In this document: positions 32,396 to 42,266 of the stretch, one piece after another
Layout of the letters: each line of letters begins with the position of its first letter
Position numbering within the stretch: the first letter of the stretch is position 1
Source of the DNA: Kordia sp.
GTDB taxonomy: Bacteria > Bacteroidota > Bacteroidia > Flavobacteriales > Flavobacteriaceae
DNA: 64,000 nt
Reading direction: 5' to 3'
NCBI RefSeq assembly: GCF_022447245.1
Contig: NZ_JAKVBC010000015.1
Location: forward strand, 1-64,000
The notes under the pieces: generated by a model
Told to the model about the DNA's origin: nothing
The model's database searches: none
The model's input: only the letters and a program-made list of their open reading frames with translations
Position numbers and translations under genes: made by a program

Positions 32396-33238
32396 ATGAA
32401 AAAACTACTTTTGGCATGTTTCTTAGTCGCGGGAATCAGTGTTCAAGCACAAATAGAAACGCCTCAACCTAGCCCAAGTTCAAAATTGATCCAAACTGTT
32501 GGTTTGACAGAAGTAACTGTTGAGTACTCAAGACCAGCAGTAAAAGGAAGAAAAGTATTTGGTGATTTAGTTCCTCACGGAAAATTATGGAGAACTGGTG
32601 CAAATTTAAATACGAAAATTACATTTGGTGACGATGTTACTATTGGAGGTACTTCTGTGAAAGCAGGAACGTATGCTATTTTTACAACACCAGGAGCAAA
32701 AACGTGGGAAGTTGTTTTATACAGCGATGCTAACAATTGGGGAACTCCAAGAAATTGGGATGACTCTAAAGTTGTAGCAAAAGCAGTAGCACCTGTAAAT
32801 ACTATGCCTTACAGTACAGAGTCATTTACAATTGACATTGCAAACCTTAAGAGCAATGGAGCAGATATTGTTTTCATGTGGGAGAAAACATTAGTTGTGG
32901 TTCCTTTCGTGGTTCCTACTGATAAGAAAGCAACTGCTAGTATAGAAAAAATGATGGGTGGACCAGCACCAGGAGATTATTTTTCAGCTGCTAGATACTA
33001 CTTAGAAGAAGGAAAAGATATGGATAAGGCTAAAATGTGGATTGATAAAGCAACAGAATTGACAAAAGATCAGCCAAGATTTTGGTACTTAAGACAACAA
33101 TCTTTAATCTATGCTAAGATGGGTAAAAAAGCTGAAGCAGTTAAGATTGCAAAAGAATCATTAGCATTAGCTGAAAAAGCTGGAAATAAAGATTATGTAA
33201 AGATGAACAAAGATTCTATAAAAGAGTGGTCAAAGTAA
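32396..33238 (+). CDS. DUF2911 domain secreted protein
   Basis: A 280-residue exported protein: signal peptide (MKKLLLACFLVAGISVQAQ), then a DUF2911 domain (about 25-165) with SSKLIQTVGLTEVTVEYSRP, GRKVFGDLVPHGKLWRTGA and KAGTYAIFTTPGAKTWEVVLY. The C-terminal 90 residues look like a TPR-type helical pair (KMWIDKATELTKDQPRFWYL, then KMGKKAEAVKIAKESL). DUF2911 proteins are abundant in Bacteroidota and their function is unknown; a periplasmic location is predicted. A strong terminator follows. Confidence 0.92.
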   Translation: MKKLLLACFLVAGISVQAQIETPQPSPSSKLIQTVGLTEVTVEYSRPAVKGRKVFGDLVPHGKLWRTGANLNTKITFGDDVTIGGTSVKAGTYAIFTTPGAKTWEVVLYSDANNWGTPRNWDDSKVVAKAVAPVNTMPYSTESFTIDIANLKSNGADIVFMWEKTLVVVPFVVPTDKKATASIEKMMGGPAPGDYFSAARYYLEEGKDMDKAKMWIDKATELTKDQPRFWYLRQQSLIYAKMGKKAEAVKIAKESLALAEKAGNKDYVKMNKDSIKEWSK

Positions 33239-33260
33239 TCAGAGCTCTCATACATATTAG

Positions 33261-33291
33261 AAAGCCTTTCCGAAACGGAAAGGCTTTTTTA
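33261..33291 (+). terminator. Terminator after the DUF2911 gene
   Basis: A 12-bp perfect stem (AAAGCCTTTCCG with CGGAAAGGCTTT) with a 3-base loop, followed by T residues, 22 bp past the stop. Confidence 0.92.
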
Positions 33292-33379
33292 CGGTGTTTT
33301 CTGAAGTAATTCTCCGTTTTTTTATGTGTAGTTGTGAAAAATAAAGTAAATTCATCACCTAAATCAACAACCTAACAAC

Positions 33380-34756
33380 ATGAGATTTTATTTTAGAGTG
33401 CTATTTATAGTGCTTACCATTACTATGGTATCTACTTCTTGTTCAAATGAACAACTTGATGCTACGGTACAACCTACTACACCTGTGGTTACAAATGATA
33501 TTACGCAGGTGATTCTTGATTGGAATCAACTTTGGTGCGAATTAGATCGATATGCAACAGGCATGCGACCAAATGCAACTACTCGTGCTTTGGCATATAT
33601 CCATTTGGCAGCTTTTGAAGTTTGTGTGGAAGATATGGTTAGTTATACTTCTAATAAAGATCGATATGCCGAATTGGAGATCGACTTTTCTCAACGTCAA
33701 CCTAATGTAAATGTAGCTATTGCATTAAATGCTTGTTATGCAGCTTCTATGGATCATTTTATGTATAATGTACGACCAGATATTGATGCTAAAATTAATA
33801 TTTTGCGTCAGGAAAAAGAAGCAGATTTGACACAAGGAGTTAATGCAGATGTGGTCCAAAATTCTCAAGATTGGGGAAATTATATCGCACAACAAATAAT
33901 TGCCTATAGCCAAACTGATACAGAAGCAGAAACACAAATTTTAAGTCCACAACCAAATTCGTATGAACCTCCTATTGGTGAAGGTTTTTGGACCTATAGT
34001 GATGAAGCTGAAAGAGGATTGTTTCCGTATTGGTCATCTGTGCGTACATTTGTAATTTCAACGGAAGAAACATCTACAATTCCGCCTGCACTTATGTATA
34101 GTGAAGATACTTCAAGTCCTTACTATGCTGCAATGGAAGAAGTGTATGATGCCAGTGAAGCAGCGCGAACGACAGATACAGAGGGATTGTGGATTGCAGA
34201 ATTTTGGTCCAATGATGTAGAGAATTTAATGATGAGGCCACCAGGAAGACAAATTTCTATTGCCAATCAATTGATAACACAGTACAATGTAGATCATCAA
34301 ACAGCTTTAGTTATCTTACTAAAATTAGGATTTTCATTGAATGATGCAGCCGTTTCTACATGGGCAGATAAGTATGAATATATGGTGATGCGACCAAGTG
34401 TATACATTCAAAATTTTATTGATCCAGATTTTCAAACCAATTTGTTTCCGTTCATTTCTTGGCCAAATCCTACATTTCCAAGTTATCCATCAGGACATTC
34501 AACGTTTGCTTCTGCAGCTGCAGGAATTTTTATTCATCATTTTGGTAATAATACAGATTTCACAGATCGTTCTCACGAAGGAAGAACAGAGTTTCGTGGC
34601 GATCCAAGAAGTTATACAACTTTTTCAGATATGGCTGCAGAAAATGCATTTTCACGTTTGCCTTTAGGTGTACATTTGCGTATTGATTGTACCGAAGGTT
34701 TGCGTTTGGGATACGAAATATCAGATGCGGTTAATAATTTTGACCTTTCGCAGTAG
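33380..34756 (+). CDS. Vanadium-dependent haloperoxidase/PAP2-like lipoprotein
   Basis: A 458-residue exported protein of the PAP2/vanadium haloperoxidase superfamily, with a lipobox TSC (Cys21). Conserved vanadate/phosphate-binding elements are present: the K-x6-R type motif KYEYMVMRPS (about 330), SYPSGHSTFASAA (about 370-382) and RLPLGVHLRIDCTEG (about 433), containing the His that ligates vanadate or forms the phospho-intermediate. Haloperoxidases oxidise halides with H2O2 and are typical of marine bacteria, but acid phosphatases share the site, so activity needs assay. It seems monocistronic; the next gene converges. Confidence 0.88.
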   Translation: MRFYFRVLFIVLTITMVSTSCSNEQLDATVQPTTPVVTNDITQVILDWNQLWCELDRYATGMRPNATTRALAYIHLAAFEVCVEDMVSYTSNKDRYAELEIDFSQRQPNVNVAIALNACYAASMDHFMYNVRPDIDAKINILRQEKEADLTQGVNADVVQNSQDWGNYIAQQIIAYSQTDTEAETQILSPQPNSYEPPIGEGFWTYSDEAERGLFPYWSSVRTFVISTEETSTIPPALMYSEDTSSPYYAAMEEVYDASEAARTTDTEGLWIAEFWSNDVENLMMRPPGRQISIANQLITQYNVDHQTALVILLKLGFSLNDAAVSTWADKYEYMVMRPSVYIQNFIDPDFQTNLFPFISWPNPTFPSYPSGHSTFASAAAGIFIHHFGNNTDFTDRSHEGRTEFRGDPRSYTTFSDMAAENAFSRLPLGVHLRIDCTEGLRLGYEISDAVNNFDLSQ

Positions 34757-34770
34757 TCTTAATAGCGAGT

Positions 34771-35586
34771 TTAACTGTCAAAAAACTCACGTGAAGAAAA
34801 ATAGAAAGCAATAATTTCTCCAAGAGACCAAATGATAAATGCAGCAACTGGAACGACTTTTTCTTCTATGTTGAATATCTTTTTTAGGTATTTAGAGAGT
34901 TGAATGATAAAGTAACTTGGTATTAGTAACAGCAAAAAAATAGCCAAAACTGCAAACAAAAGTGCTATTACGTCCAATATAATTATGATTAAAACCAATA
35001 ATCCTTTTGTTGCAAATAGATACGTTTTGTAAAGATATACCCAAATATTTTGGATATCACTATCTATGTTAAATGTACTAAAGAAGCCTTGATAACTAAT
35101 TACAAATTGCTCTGCATTATAATCGGCTAAAAAACTATTGATGATAGAGACTTTTGGGAAAATATCACAAATCCATTCTAATGGATAGGCTAATGTTATT
35201 ATCCAAGATTCAGGAATGATCCACTGTTGTAAAACTGAGAAAATGATGGCAATAAGGAGTATATAAATATTGTATTTAGAGATTATATTTGAATATCTAG
35301 AGCCAATAATTCCGATTGCAATACATAGGATTACTAAAAAAATACTTCCATGCGCTAAAAACAATAATGTTAGTGAAATAACAAAGAAGTAAATTGTGAG
35401 TTTCTTTGCTATATCAGGAAGCTTTTTTGTAACCCATTGTTCTATTTTTTGTTTATGTTGATCACTTAAAAATTCAAATGCAGCTGCAGGAACTGAAAAA
35501 AACTTTAAGACTTCCGAGATGTAAAGTATAGTAAGTTTTGTTGTAATGTGAAATTCACAAGGAAAATACAAAAAAAACCTTTCCAC
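34771..35586 (-). CDS. Hypothetical multi-pass membrane protein
   Basis: A protein of up to 271 residues with about five hydrophobic segments (among them LTIYFFVISLTLLFLAHG, IYILLIAIIFSVLQQWII, ALLFAVLAIFLLLLIPSYFI), so an inner-membrane protein. The start is uncertain: the ATG at 35586 yields an odd N-terminus that overlaps a hairpin, while the conserved-looking part (VLKFFSVPAAAFEFLS) begins some 25 residues later, with no ATG nearby. No family recognised. It converges with the haloperoxidase gene with a 14-bp gap. Confidence 0.7.
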   Translation of the reverse strand: MERFFLYFPCEFHITTKLTILYISEVLKFFSVPAAAFEFLSDQHKQKIEQWVTKKLPDIAKKLTIYFFVISLTLLFLAHGSIFLVILCIAIGIIGSRYSNIISKYNIYILLIAIIFSVLQQWIIPESWIITLAYPLEWICDIFPKVSIINSFLADYNAEQFVISYQGFFSTFNIDSDIQNIWVYLYKTYLFATKGLLVLIIIILDVIALLFAVLAIFLLLLIPSYFIIQLSKYLKKIFNIEEKVVPVAAFIIWSLGEIIAFYFSSREFFDS

Positions 35587-35607
35587 ACATGTAGAAAGTT
35601 TTTTTTT
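35577..35607 (-). terminator. Weak terminator beyond the decaying lipoprotein gene
   Basis: An imperfect hairpin (AACCTTTC with GAAAGTTT on the plus strand, one mismatch, a loop of about 10 bases) is flanked by A- and T-runs on both sides, so it could terminate minus-strand transcripts of the pseudogene. It overlaps the N-terminus of the upstream-annotated membrane protein, which adds to doubt about that start. Confidence 0.35.
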
Positions 35608-35658
35608 AAGAGTTTATGTTTTTCACTGACAACAATCTCCTTCGAACATATTTTGTAT

Positions 35659-37831
35659 TTAAGGATTGTATCCATTATTCCCAATAGCTATATTTATTTG
35701 AGTATTTGTAGTGCTGCTATTTAAAAAGTCATTTCGTACTGCGCATAAATCTACTAAGTTTGGATCAGGAGCTGGTTTGTTAGTATCACAATATGGAGTG
35801 ATTCCTACAGCTACTTCGGGTTGAAATGCGCTTTCTAAAATAAAATTTAAATTCTGTAAACCATCCAAACTTACTAGAGCATCATTATTTAGTATCCATA
35901 AAGTGCTTAGTGTTGTAATTTGTTCTAAACCTGTAAGATCTATCAACTGAGGATTGGCATCTATTTCTAAAATAATTAATTCTGTTACACTATTTACACC
36001 AGATAATGAAGTCAAAGAATCGTTAGAACGAACTCTAAGAAAATCTAATTGCGTTACATTTTCAAGACCAGCTAAGGAGGTTAAATTATTATTATCTTCT
36101 ATTATCACACTTACAATAATGGTCGTTAAACTTTCCAATCCTGTTAGTGATACTAATTGTTCATTGTCAACAACCCTCAGAACTTGTACGTACGTTATGT
36201 TATCTAATCCTGCTAAAGAAGGTAAGTGTGAATTCCTTTGAATATTAAGTGTTCCTATTATTATTTCTAAAGAAGCTAAAGTAGATAGGTCAATAATGCT
36301 GTTGGTATGTAATTCAGGTCCTATGGTTAAATTTCCATCTATTTCAGCGAATCAATATATTTCGAAATCATTTATTTCTTGCTGTGTTTCTAGTGTAACA
36401 TCTCCATAATAAATACCACCATTGGATTCACATGTACTCACAGTGCCTAATTTTATGTTAGCACCTTCCTCAGTTACACTTTGAACAACGGTCCATAGAC
36501 TTGTATTAAAATCTAATACTTCAATTGAAACTACATCTACAGAACAACTTGTATATACAATGTCTATAGTTCCGTCAGTAATACTAAAAGTGTCAGCATC
36601 GTTTATGTAAATGTATCCATTCGTAATTGGTTCACCATCACAATTTGTAGCAATTTCAGTAATGGATGTCGTAGTGACTTCTTCTGTAAATGAAATTTCA
36701 ACAGTAGTATCGGTAGCATATCCTCCAAGTGTTTCAGAGTCTACTAATTGTTGATCACAGCTATCACTTTGACTATCGATAGAGACTAAAATTTCCTCAT
36801 TTCTTGGGACTAAGCCACATTCTGTTTCGCAAGCAAATATGTCTCCAGCATAAATTATTTGATCATTTGAAGCACGTTTGATGATCACATAGTATGGAAT
36901 TGTTGTATCGGAATGAGATGGATTTATTGAAAAACAGAAATTAATAGCATCGAAAGGAATGTCGTAATTCCACCAAGTAAAGTGTGAAACTTCTGCTACA
37001 TATTTGTTTCCTTCTTTCGTAGCTTGTCCTTCTTCTTTCCAATAGCCTTGTGCTTCATCAAAATACCATAGATTAATCGTTTCTGGAGCAATACTAGTTT
37101 GACTTACATCTACAGGAAATTCAATGGTTGCAGGACTATTGCTATTTATATTTAATTCTTCTCCAGAAGGAGAAAACAAATTCACAGAAATCATTCCGTA
37201 AGTTTCCAAAGCGCGTGCTTCATTGGAAGCTTTTTGCGCTAAAAAGTTTCCTGATGCTTCTGTAAATGTTGCTAAAGCATATGGTCGTACATAGTGCAAT
37301 AAAACATCAACGGGACCTACATACGGACTTCCATCCGCAATAATAAAATCGCTAGAGAATCTCACTTTTGTAGTCCCAAGACTAACCTCTGATACAATTC
37401 CAGATTGAATACGTTGTCTAATTTCTCTTTTTATAAGTGTAATACTGATTTTGTTTGTGCCATTCGTTTTAGGAATGACAACTCTAGAACCGTTGAGGTA
37501 GCCATCTTTTTGTGCTTTGATGTATGCAAAATTTTCAAAGACTTGTGCATTGCTTACAATAAACATTCCATTACGGTCTGTTAAGGTTGTGGTATTGCCT
37601 ACAGTCACCAGTACATTTTCAATCTTATCGCCGTTTTCGTCAATGATGATTCCCATGAAGTTTCCAGTTATGGAATTTCCAAAGTTTCTGATTGAAATTG
37701 TTGGTCACGGAGTTCTTCTGCAATGGGTTGTGGACTTGTTGGTGTGGTATCACCATTAAAGTCATCGTCATTACAGTTTTGTAATCAGATAAAACAAAGT
37801 ACAGCAAAAAACAGCTTGGTTAGTTTTTCAT
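35659..37831 (-). pseudogene. Decayed tandem copy of the LRR-like lipoprotein
   Basis: This reads through as a paralogue of the intact 783-residue protein upstream. Four lesions break it: a 1-nt loss in an A-run at codon 3 (about 37823); TGA at 37785-37787 where the intact copy has the signal-peptide Trp; a 1-nt loss near 37686; and TGA at 36352-36354 between the N-terminal and repeat parts. The longest surviving frames are 36352-37656 (carboxypeptidase regulatory-like domain and Ig-like region) and 35659-36138 (leucine-rich L-domain-like repeats). Sequence between 36139 and 36351 also stays open in frame. Some copies of the gene may have been lost at the 3' end. Confidence 0.9.
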
Positions 37832-37914
37832 ATTTTTTTTCGGTTTTACATATGATGTAGAAAATTCGAAAAGACTGCTTGAAAACTTAACTAATTTGTT
37901 TTATTTGCGTACAA

Positions 37915-40266
37915 TTACTGATTGCAATTACCATCAATGATATCTTGGATACTAGGATTGAATGGATTGTTGATAATTTCTACACCATTAAAAATACTAG
38001 TAGGTGGATCAATATATGTTCCGTTTGTAAATAGATTTTGCAAGGCACAATAATCAACCAAACTTTGATTTGGTGCATCATTGATAACATCAAATTCAAA
38101 GTCGCGTCCAATTAAAATCCACTCAGAAGTGGTTACATTATCTAAACCGTCTAGACTTGTTAACGCATCATTTCCTCCAATTGATAAAAAGTCAACTGTA
38201 ACTAAATTGCTAAGTTCAGCTAGGTTTGTGAGTCCGTCATTATAACTTATTCTGAGGAGACCAACACTTGTAAGTTGATTCAAACCTTCAAGAGAAGTAA
38301 GTAATGGCATATTATAAATTTGAATACTTGTTGCTGTTGTAATACTGCTCAATGCAGCAATCGAATTTAAAGATGGATTGTTATCAATCACTAATCTTCC
38401 CACAGTACTTAACGATTGTATGGCATCAATAGAAGTTAATGATTGATTGCTAATGACTCCAAAAAAACCTGCTGTTGTAATTCCGTTTAAGCCATTTAGA
38501 GACGTGAGCGCATTATTTCCAATCACAGAAACTGTTCCTTCAATCTCAGTGAGATTACTGAGTGGTGTCAATGATACTAATGAAGGATTGGTTTGAATAA
38601 ATATTCCGCCTACAGAAACTAAATTTTCTAAACCATTTAGTGTTCCAAGTGATTGATTTGAAGAGATGACAAGATTTCCAGTGACTTCTTCTAAAGACAT
38701 CAAAGGTGTGATATCGTTGATGTTTCCTGGAGAAGCAGAATCTCCAATACGTAAATCACCATTAATGGTACTAAAGTTTATCGATCCAAAACTACTAACT
38801 TCACTCTGCTTCAACAATGTAACATTGCCATTATAAATACCGCCACTTTCATCACATGTACTTAGATTTCCAATATTGATAAGATTCCCATCCATCAAGA
38901 CATCATTGACAATTGTCCACTGATTGGTATCAAAATCAAACAATTGTACCGGAAGTGTTTCTGTCACATTTGCACAGGTTTGTACCGCAATATTAATGGT
39001 CCCATCTATAATATTGAACGTGTTTACATTGTTTATGTATATATATCCATTCGTAATTGGATCTCCAGCACAATTCGTTGCTATTCCTGCAATCGGTGTA
39101 ATGGTAGTATCTTCTTGGAATGAGATGTTTGCTGAAGTTGATGTAGCATAACCACCTAGTACTTCTTGATGAATTTGAGAACCATTACAGGTTTGTGAAT
39201 CGATACCACCAGTTACAGAAATTTCTATTTCTTCATTTCGTGGAATTAGTCCGCATTCGGCTTCATAGGATGATACAAGTCCGTAATAAATGAATTCACC
39301 TGAAGAAATACGTTTGATACTTACAAAATATGGAGTTGACTCTGTATTGTTTTGTGGTGTGAGCGTGAAGCAAAATTGCACAGCGTCAAAAGGAATATCA
39401 CAGTTCCACCATGTGAAATGTGTCACCTCACCTATATATTTGTTACCTTCTTTTACGGCTTGACCTTCTTCTTTCCAATAGCCTTGTGCTTCATCAAAAT
39501 ACCATAATTGGATAGTTTCAGGCGCATCTTCTGCTTGTGTATAATCAACTGGAAATGTGATTGTAGCTGGAATTTCAGGGTTGATGTTTATTAATTCTCC
39601 AGAAGGAGAAAATAGATTTACATTCACCATTCCGTAAGTTTCCAAAGAGCGTGCTTCATTGGAAGCTGTTTGCGCTAAAAAGTTTCCTGGTGCTTCTGTA
39701 AATGTAGCTAAAGCATTTGGTGGTACATAGTGCAATAAAACATCAACGGGACCTACATACGGACTTCCATCCGCAGTAATAAAATCGCCAGAGAATCTCA
39801 CTTTTGTAGTCCCAAGACTAACCTCTGATACAATTCCAGATTGAATACGTTGTCTTATTTCTCTTTTTATAAGTGTAATACTGATTTTATTTGTGCCATT
39901 CGTTTTGGGAATGACAACTCTAGAACCGTTGAGGTATCCATCTTTTTGTGCTTTGATGTATGCAAAATTTTCAAAGACTTGTGCATTGTTTACAATAAAC
40001 ATTCCATTACGGTCTGTTAAGGTTGTGGTATTACCTACAGTCACCAGTACATTTTCAAGCTTATCACCGTTTTCGTCAATGATGATTCCCATGAAGTTTC
40101 CAGTTGTGGAATTTCCAAAGTTTTCAGCTTTAAATTGCTCATCTATCAGAGACTCAGTATCTGGGTTTGGATCATTTCCAATTCCATCAGTAAAGTCATC
40201 ATCATTACAACTTTGTAGCCATAGAATACATGCTAACGCAATGATTAGTTTGGTGAATTTTTTCAT
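37915..40266 (-). CDS. Large lipoprotein: CarboxypepD-like domain plus L-domain repeats
   Basis: A 783-residue surface lipoprotein. Lipobox LQSC with Cys20, then an Asp/Asn spacer; a carboxypeptidase regulatory-like (Ig-like) domain (about 55-140, GIIIDENGDKLENVLVTVG, TLTDRNGMFIV); a middle region with WKEEGQAVKEGNKY and HFTWWNCDIPFDAV; and from about 510 a receptor-L-domain-like series of leucine-rich repeats (LNGLENLVSVGG, LTSLNGLNGITTAG, LTSLDGLDNVTTSE). The repeats suggest protein or glycan binding at the cell surface. The next copy downstream is a decayed duplicate. A surface lipoprotein of this type is usual in flavobacteria; ligand unknown. Confidence 0.85.
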   Translation of the reverse strand: MKKFTKLIIALACILWLQSCNDDDFTDGIGNDPNPDTESLIDEQFKAENFGNSTTGNFMGIIIDENGDKLENVLVTVGNTTTLTDRNGMFIVNNAQVFENFAYIKAQKDGYLNGSRVVIPKTNGTNKISITLIKREIRQRIQSGIVSEVSLGTTKVRFSGDFITADGSPYVGPVDVLLHYVPPNALATFTEAPGNFLAQTASNEARSLETYGMVNVNLFSPSGELININPEIPATITFPVDYTQAEDAPETIQLWYFDEAQGYWKEEGQAVKEGNKYIGEVTHFTWWNCDIPFDAVQFCFTLTPQNNTESTPYFVSIKRISSGEFIYYGLVSSYEAECGLIPRNEEIEISVTGGIDSQTCNGSQIHQEVLGGYATSTSANISFQEDTTITPIAGIATNCAGDPITNGYIYINNVNTFNIIDGTINIAVQTCANVTETLPVQLFDFDTNQWTIVNDVLMDGNLINIGNLSTCDESGGIYNGNVTLLKQSEVSSFGSINFSTINGDLRIGDSASPGNINDITPLMSLEEVTGNLVISSNQSLGTLNGLENLVSVGGIFIQTNPSLVSLTPLSNLTEIEGTVSVIGNNALTSLNGLNGITTAGFFGVISNQSLTSIDAIQSLSTVGRLVIDNNPSLNSIAALSSITTATSIQIYNMPLLTSLEGLNQLTSVGLLRISYNDGLTNLAELSNLVTVDFLSIGGNDALTSLDGLDNVTTSEWILIGRDFEFDVINDAPNQSLVDYCALQNLFTNGTYIDPPTSIFNGVEIINNPFNPSIQDIIDGNCNQ

Positions 40267-40355
40267 AATTTTTGTTTCGGTTTTACGTCTATGATGTATA
40301 AAACCTAAAAAGGTTGCGTTGATAAATAAACTAATTTTAGCAATTTAGCTACGAT

Positions 40356-42149
40356 TTATACTACTTTCTTTTCTGTTGACTGGATAATCATTGCAATAAA
40401 CATCACTAACACACAACCAACTAAGTTTAACCATAAGAATGGCATAATGTCAATATACCAAATTCCAACAATAAGGATTTGTGTGATTAAAGCTGCAGTA
40501 AAAACAGCATTTCCTTTTACTTTCTTTACAAAGAATGCTAATAAGAAAATACCCAAAACATTTCCATAGAAAATAGAACCAATAATATTTACCAATTGGA
40601 TTAAGTTTTCGGCTAAACTTGCAAAACATGCAATGATGATTGCTAAAATTCCCCAACCTAACGTAAATAATTTGGTTGCTTTTACATAATGGGCATCGTC
40701 TTTTTCTTTGACTTGATTTCGCTTGTATAAATCCATCGAGGTAATGGTGGCTAAGGCATTGATTTCAGAAGCCGTTGAAGACATTGCTGCTGATAGAATT
40801 ACCGCTAATAACAATCCAATTAATCCGTGTGGTAAATATTTTAGAATGAACGAGATAAACATATAATCTCTATCATTGGTTTCATTATCCTTTGCTGCTT
40901 CTTTAAATAATGCTTTTAATTCTGCCTTTTTCTCTTTGTATGCCTCACTTTCAGGATTTTTTTCAAGGATAGCTACTTCTTCCTTCAGAATGTCATATTC
41001 AGCACTATATTCAGCATCAATAGTGCGTTTGATGAGGTATTTTGATTCAGCTCTGTAGCTTTTTTCAATACTGTCTAAACGTAATAATTGCTTTTTATCT
41101 GCATCATTGTATGATTTTGCTAATTGTAAGCTAACTTTTTTTTTCTGTTCGAATAATTTAGCTTGCTTTTCTTGTAATGTCTTGTATTCAGCACTGTACT
41201 CAGAAGCCAATACTTTCTCTGTAGAAGCATCAATAAAGTTTAATGGAGCTGGATTGAATTGATAAAATACAAATACCATGATTCCCACCAATAATATGAA
41301 AAATTGCATAGGTACTTTCAACAATCCATTAAACATCATTCCCCAACGCATTTCCTTTACAGATTTTCCTGAAAGATAGCGTTGTACCTGACTTTGATCG
41401 GTTCCGAAGTAGGAGAGTGCCAAGAAACTTCCTCCAATAATTCCTGTCCAAACCGTATATCTATTGTCTAAATCAAATGAAAAATCTAACACTTCCATTT
41501 TCCCACTAGCACCTGCAATATCTAAGGCTTGAGTAAAACTTACATCATCTGGAATTAAATCTAAAGTGATAAAAAAAGCGGCAAACATCCCTGCAAAAAT
41601 GACAAACATTTGCTGTTTTTGTGTCACACTCACAGCTTTGGTTCCTCCTGAAACGGTATAAATAATTACGAGAATTCCAATAATGATATTGAGTGTAATT
41701 AAGTTCCAACCCAATACAATAGATAGAATAATAGCTGGTGCAAAAATGGTAATTCCTGCAGCCAGGCCACGTTGAATTAGGAATAATGTAGCGGTTAAAC
41801 TTCTGGTTTTTAAATCAAAACGATCTTCCAGAAATTCATAAGCAGTATATACTTTAAGTTTGTGATATAGTGGAATAAACACCATACATATAATCACCAT
41901 TGCTATGGGAACACCAAAATAGAATTGTACAAATCCCATTCCGTCACTAAACGCTTGCCCAGTAGTAGATAAGAAGGTAATGGCACTTGCTTGTGTTGCC
42001 ATGACAGACAAACCAATAGTCCACCATTTTGTAGTGCTTCCACCACGAATATAGTCTTCGGAATTTTTACTTCCGCGTGTTTTCCATGTTCCATAACCAA
42101 CAATCGCGGCTAGGGTTCCAATTAATACAGTCCAGTCTAATGCTTGCAT
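40356..42149 (-). CDS. Sodium:solute symporter (SSS family)
   Basis: A 597-residue inner-membrane symporter of the SSS/SLC5 family: WTIGLSVMATQASAITFLS in the first core helices, GVPIAMVIICMVFIPLYHKL, YTAYEFLEDRFDLKTRSL, and GTDQSQVQRYLSGKS. Between two C-terminal-half helices it carries a hydrophilic, helical insertion (about 305-420) with an internal repeat EYSAEYKTLQEKQ / EYSAEYDILKEEV that most SSS proteins lack. Downstream of a PIG-L deacetylase and a 34-residue membrane protein in one operon. Substrate unknown; the deacetylase suggests an amino sugar or its product. Confidence 0.93.
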   Translation of the reverse strand: MQALDWTVLIGTLAAIVGYGTWKTRGSKNSEDYIRGGSTTKWWTIGLSVMATQASAITFLSTTGQAFSDGMGFVQFYFGVPIAMVIICMVFIPLYHKLKVYTAYEFLEDRFDLKTRSLTATLFLIQRGLAAGITIFAPAIILSIVLGWNLITLNIIIGILVIIYTVSGGTKAVSVTQKQQMFVIFAGMFAAFFITLDLIPDDVSFTQALDIAGASGKMEVLDFSFDLDNRYTVWTGIIGGSFLALSYFGTDQSQVQRYLSGKSVKEMRWGMMFNGLLKVPMQFFILLVGIMVFVFYQFNPAPLNFIDASTEKVLASEYSAEYKTLQEKQAKLFEQKKKVSLQLAKSYNDADKKQLLRLDSIEKSYRAESKYLIKRTIDAEYSAEYDILKEEVAILEKNPESEAYKEKKAELKALFKEAAKDNETNDRDYMFISFILKYLPHGLIGLLLAVILSAAMSSTASEINALATITSMDLYKRNQVKEKDDAHYVKATKLFTLGWGILAIIIACFASLAENLIQLVNIIGSIFYGNVLGIFLLAFFVKKVKGNAVFTAALITQILIVGIWYIDIMPFLWLNLVGCVLVMFIAMIIQSTEKKVV

Positions 42150-42158
42150 AGGGTAAGG

Positions 42159-42263
42159 TTAGGAGAAAATTTTCATGATTAGGTAGAAGAAAAGTATGTA
42201 CGCCAAGTTGGCCGCCAAAATGATCGTATACATTTTTTTCCAGACAAATTTTTCAGTGTTCAT
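42159..42263 (-). CDS. 34-residue single-span membrane protein
   Basis: A small gene. The peptide starts MNTEKFVWKKMYTII, has one long hydrophobic helix (LAANLAYILFFYLIMKIFS), and ends at TAA. It lies 3 bp after the PIG-L stop and 9 bp before the symporter start, so it is an operon member. The frame is intact, the start and spacing fit, and a positively charged region before the helix predicts a cytoplasmic N-terminus. I recall similar short proteins beside SSS symporters in Bacteroidota; a role as accessory subunit of the symporter is inference. Confidence 0.75.
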   Translation of the reverse strand: MNTEKFVWKKMYTIILAANLAYILFFYLIMKIFS

Positions 42264-42266
42264 GGC

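Noticed and set aside
35577-35607. Start of the five-TM protein at 35586 as certain.
   Set aside because: The N-terminus overlaps a hairpin and looks unlike a membrane-protein start; the gene is kept but its start is marked uncertain.
36352-37831. The two in-frame TGA codons, one at a Trp position, suggested TGA recoding as Trp.
   Set aside because: Many genes in the window use TGA as a normal stop, the second TGA does not align with a Trp, and two separate 1-nt frameshifts also break the gene. Ordinary decay explains it.
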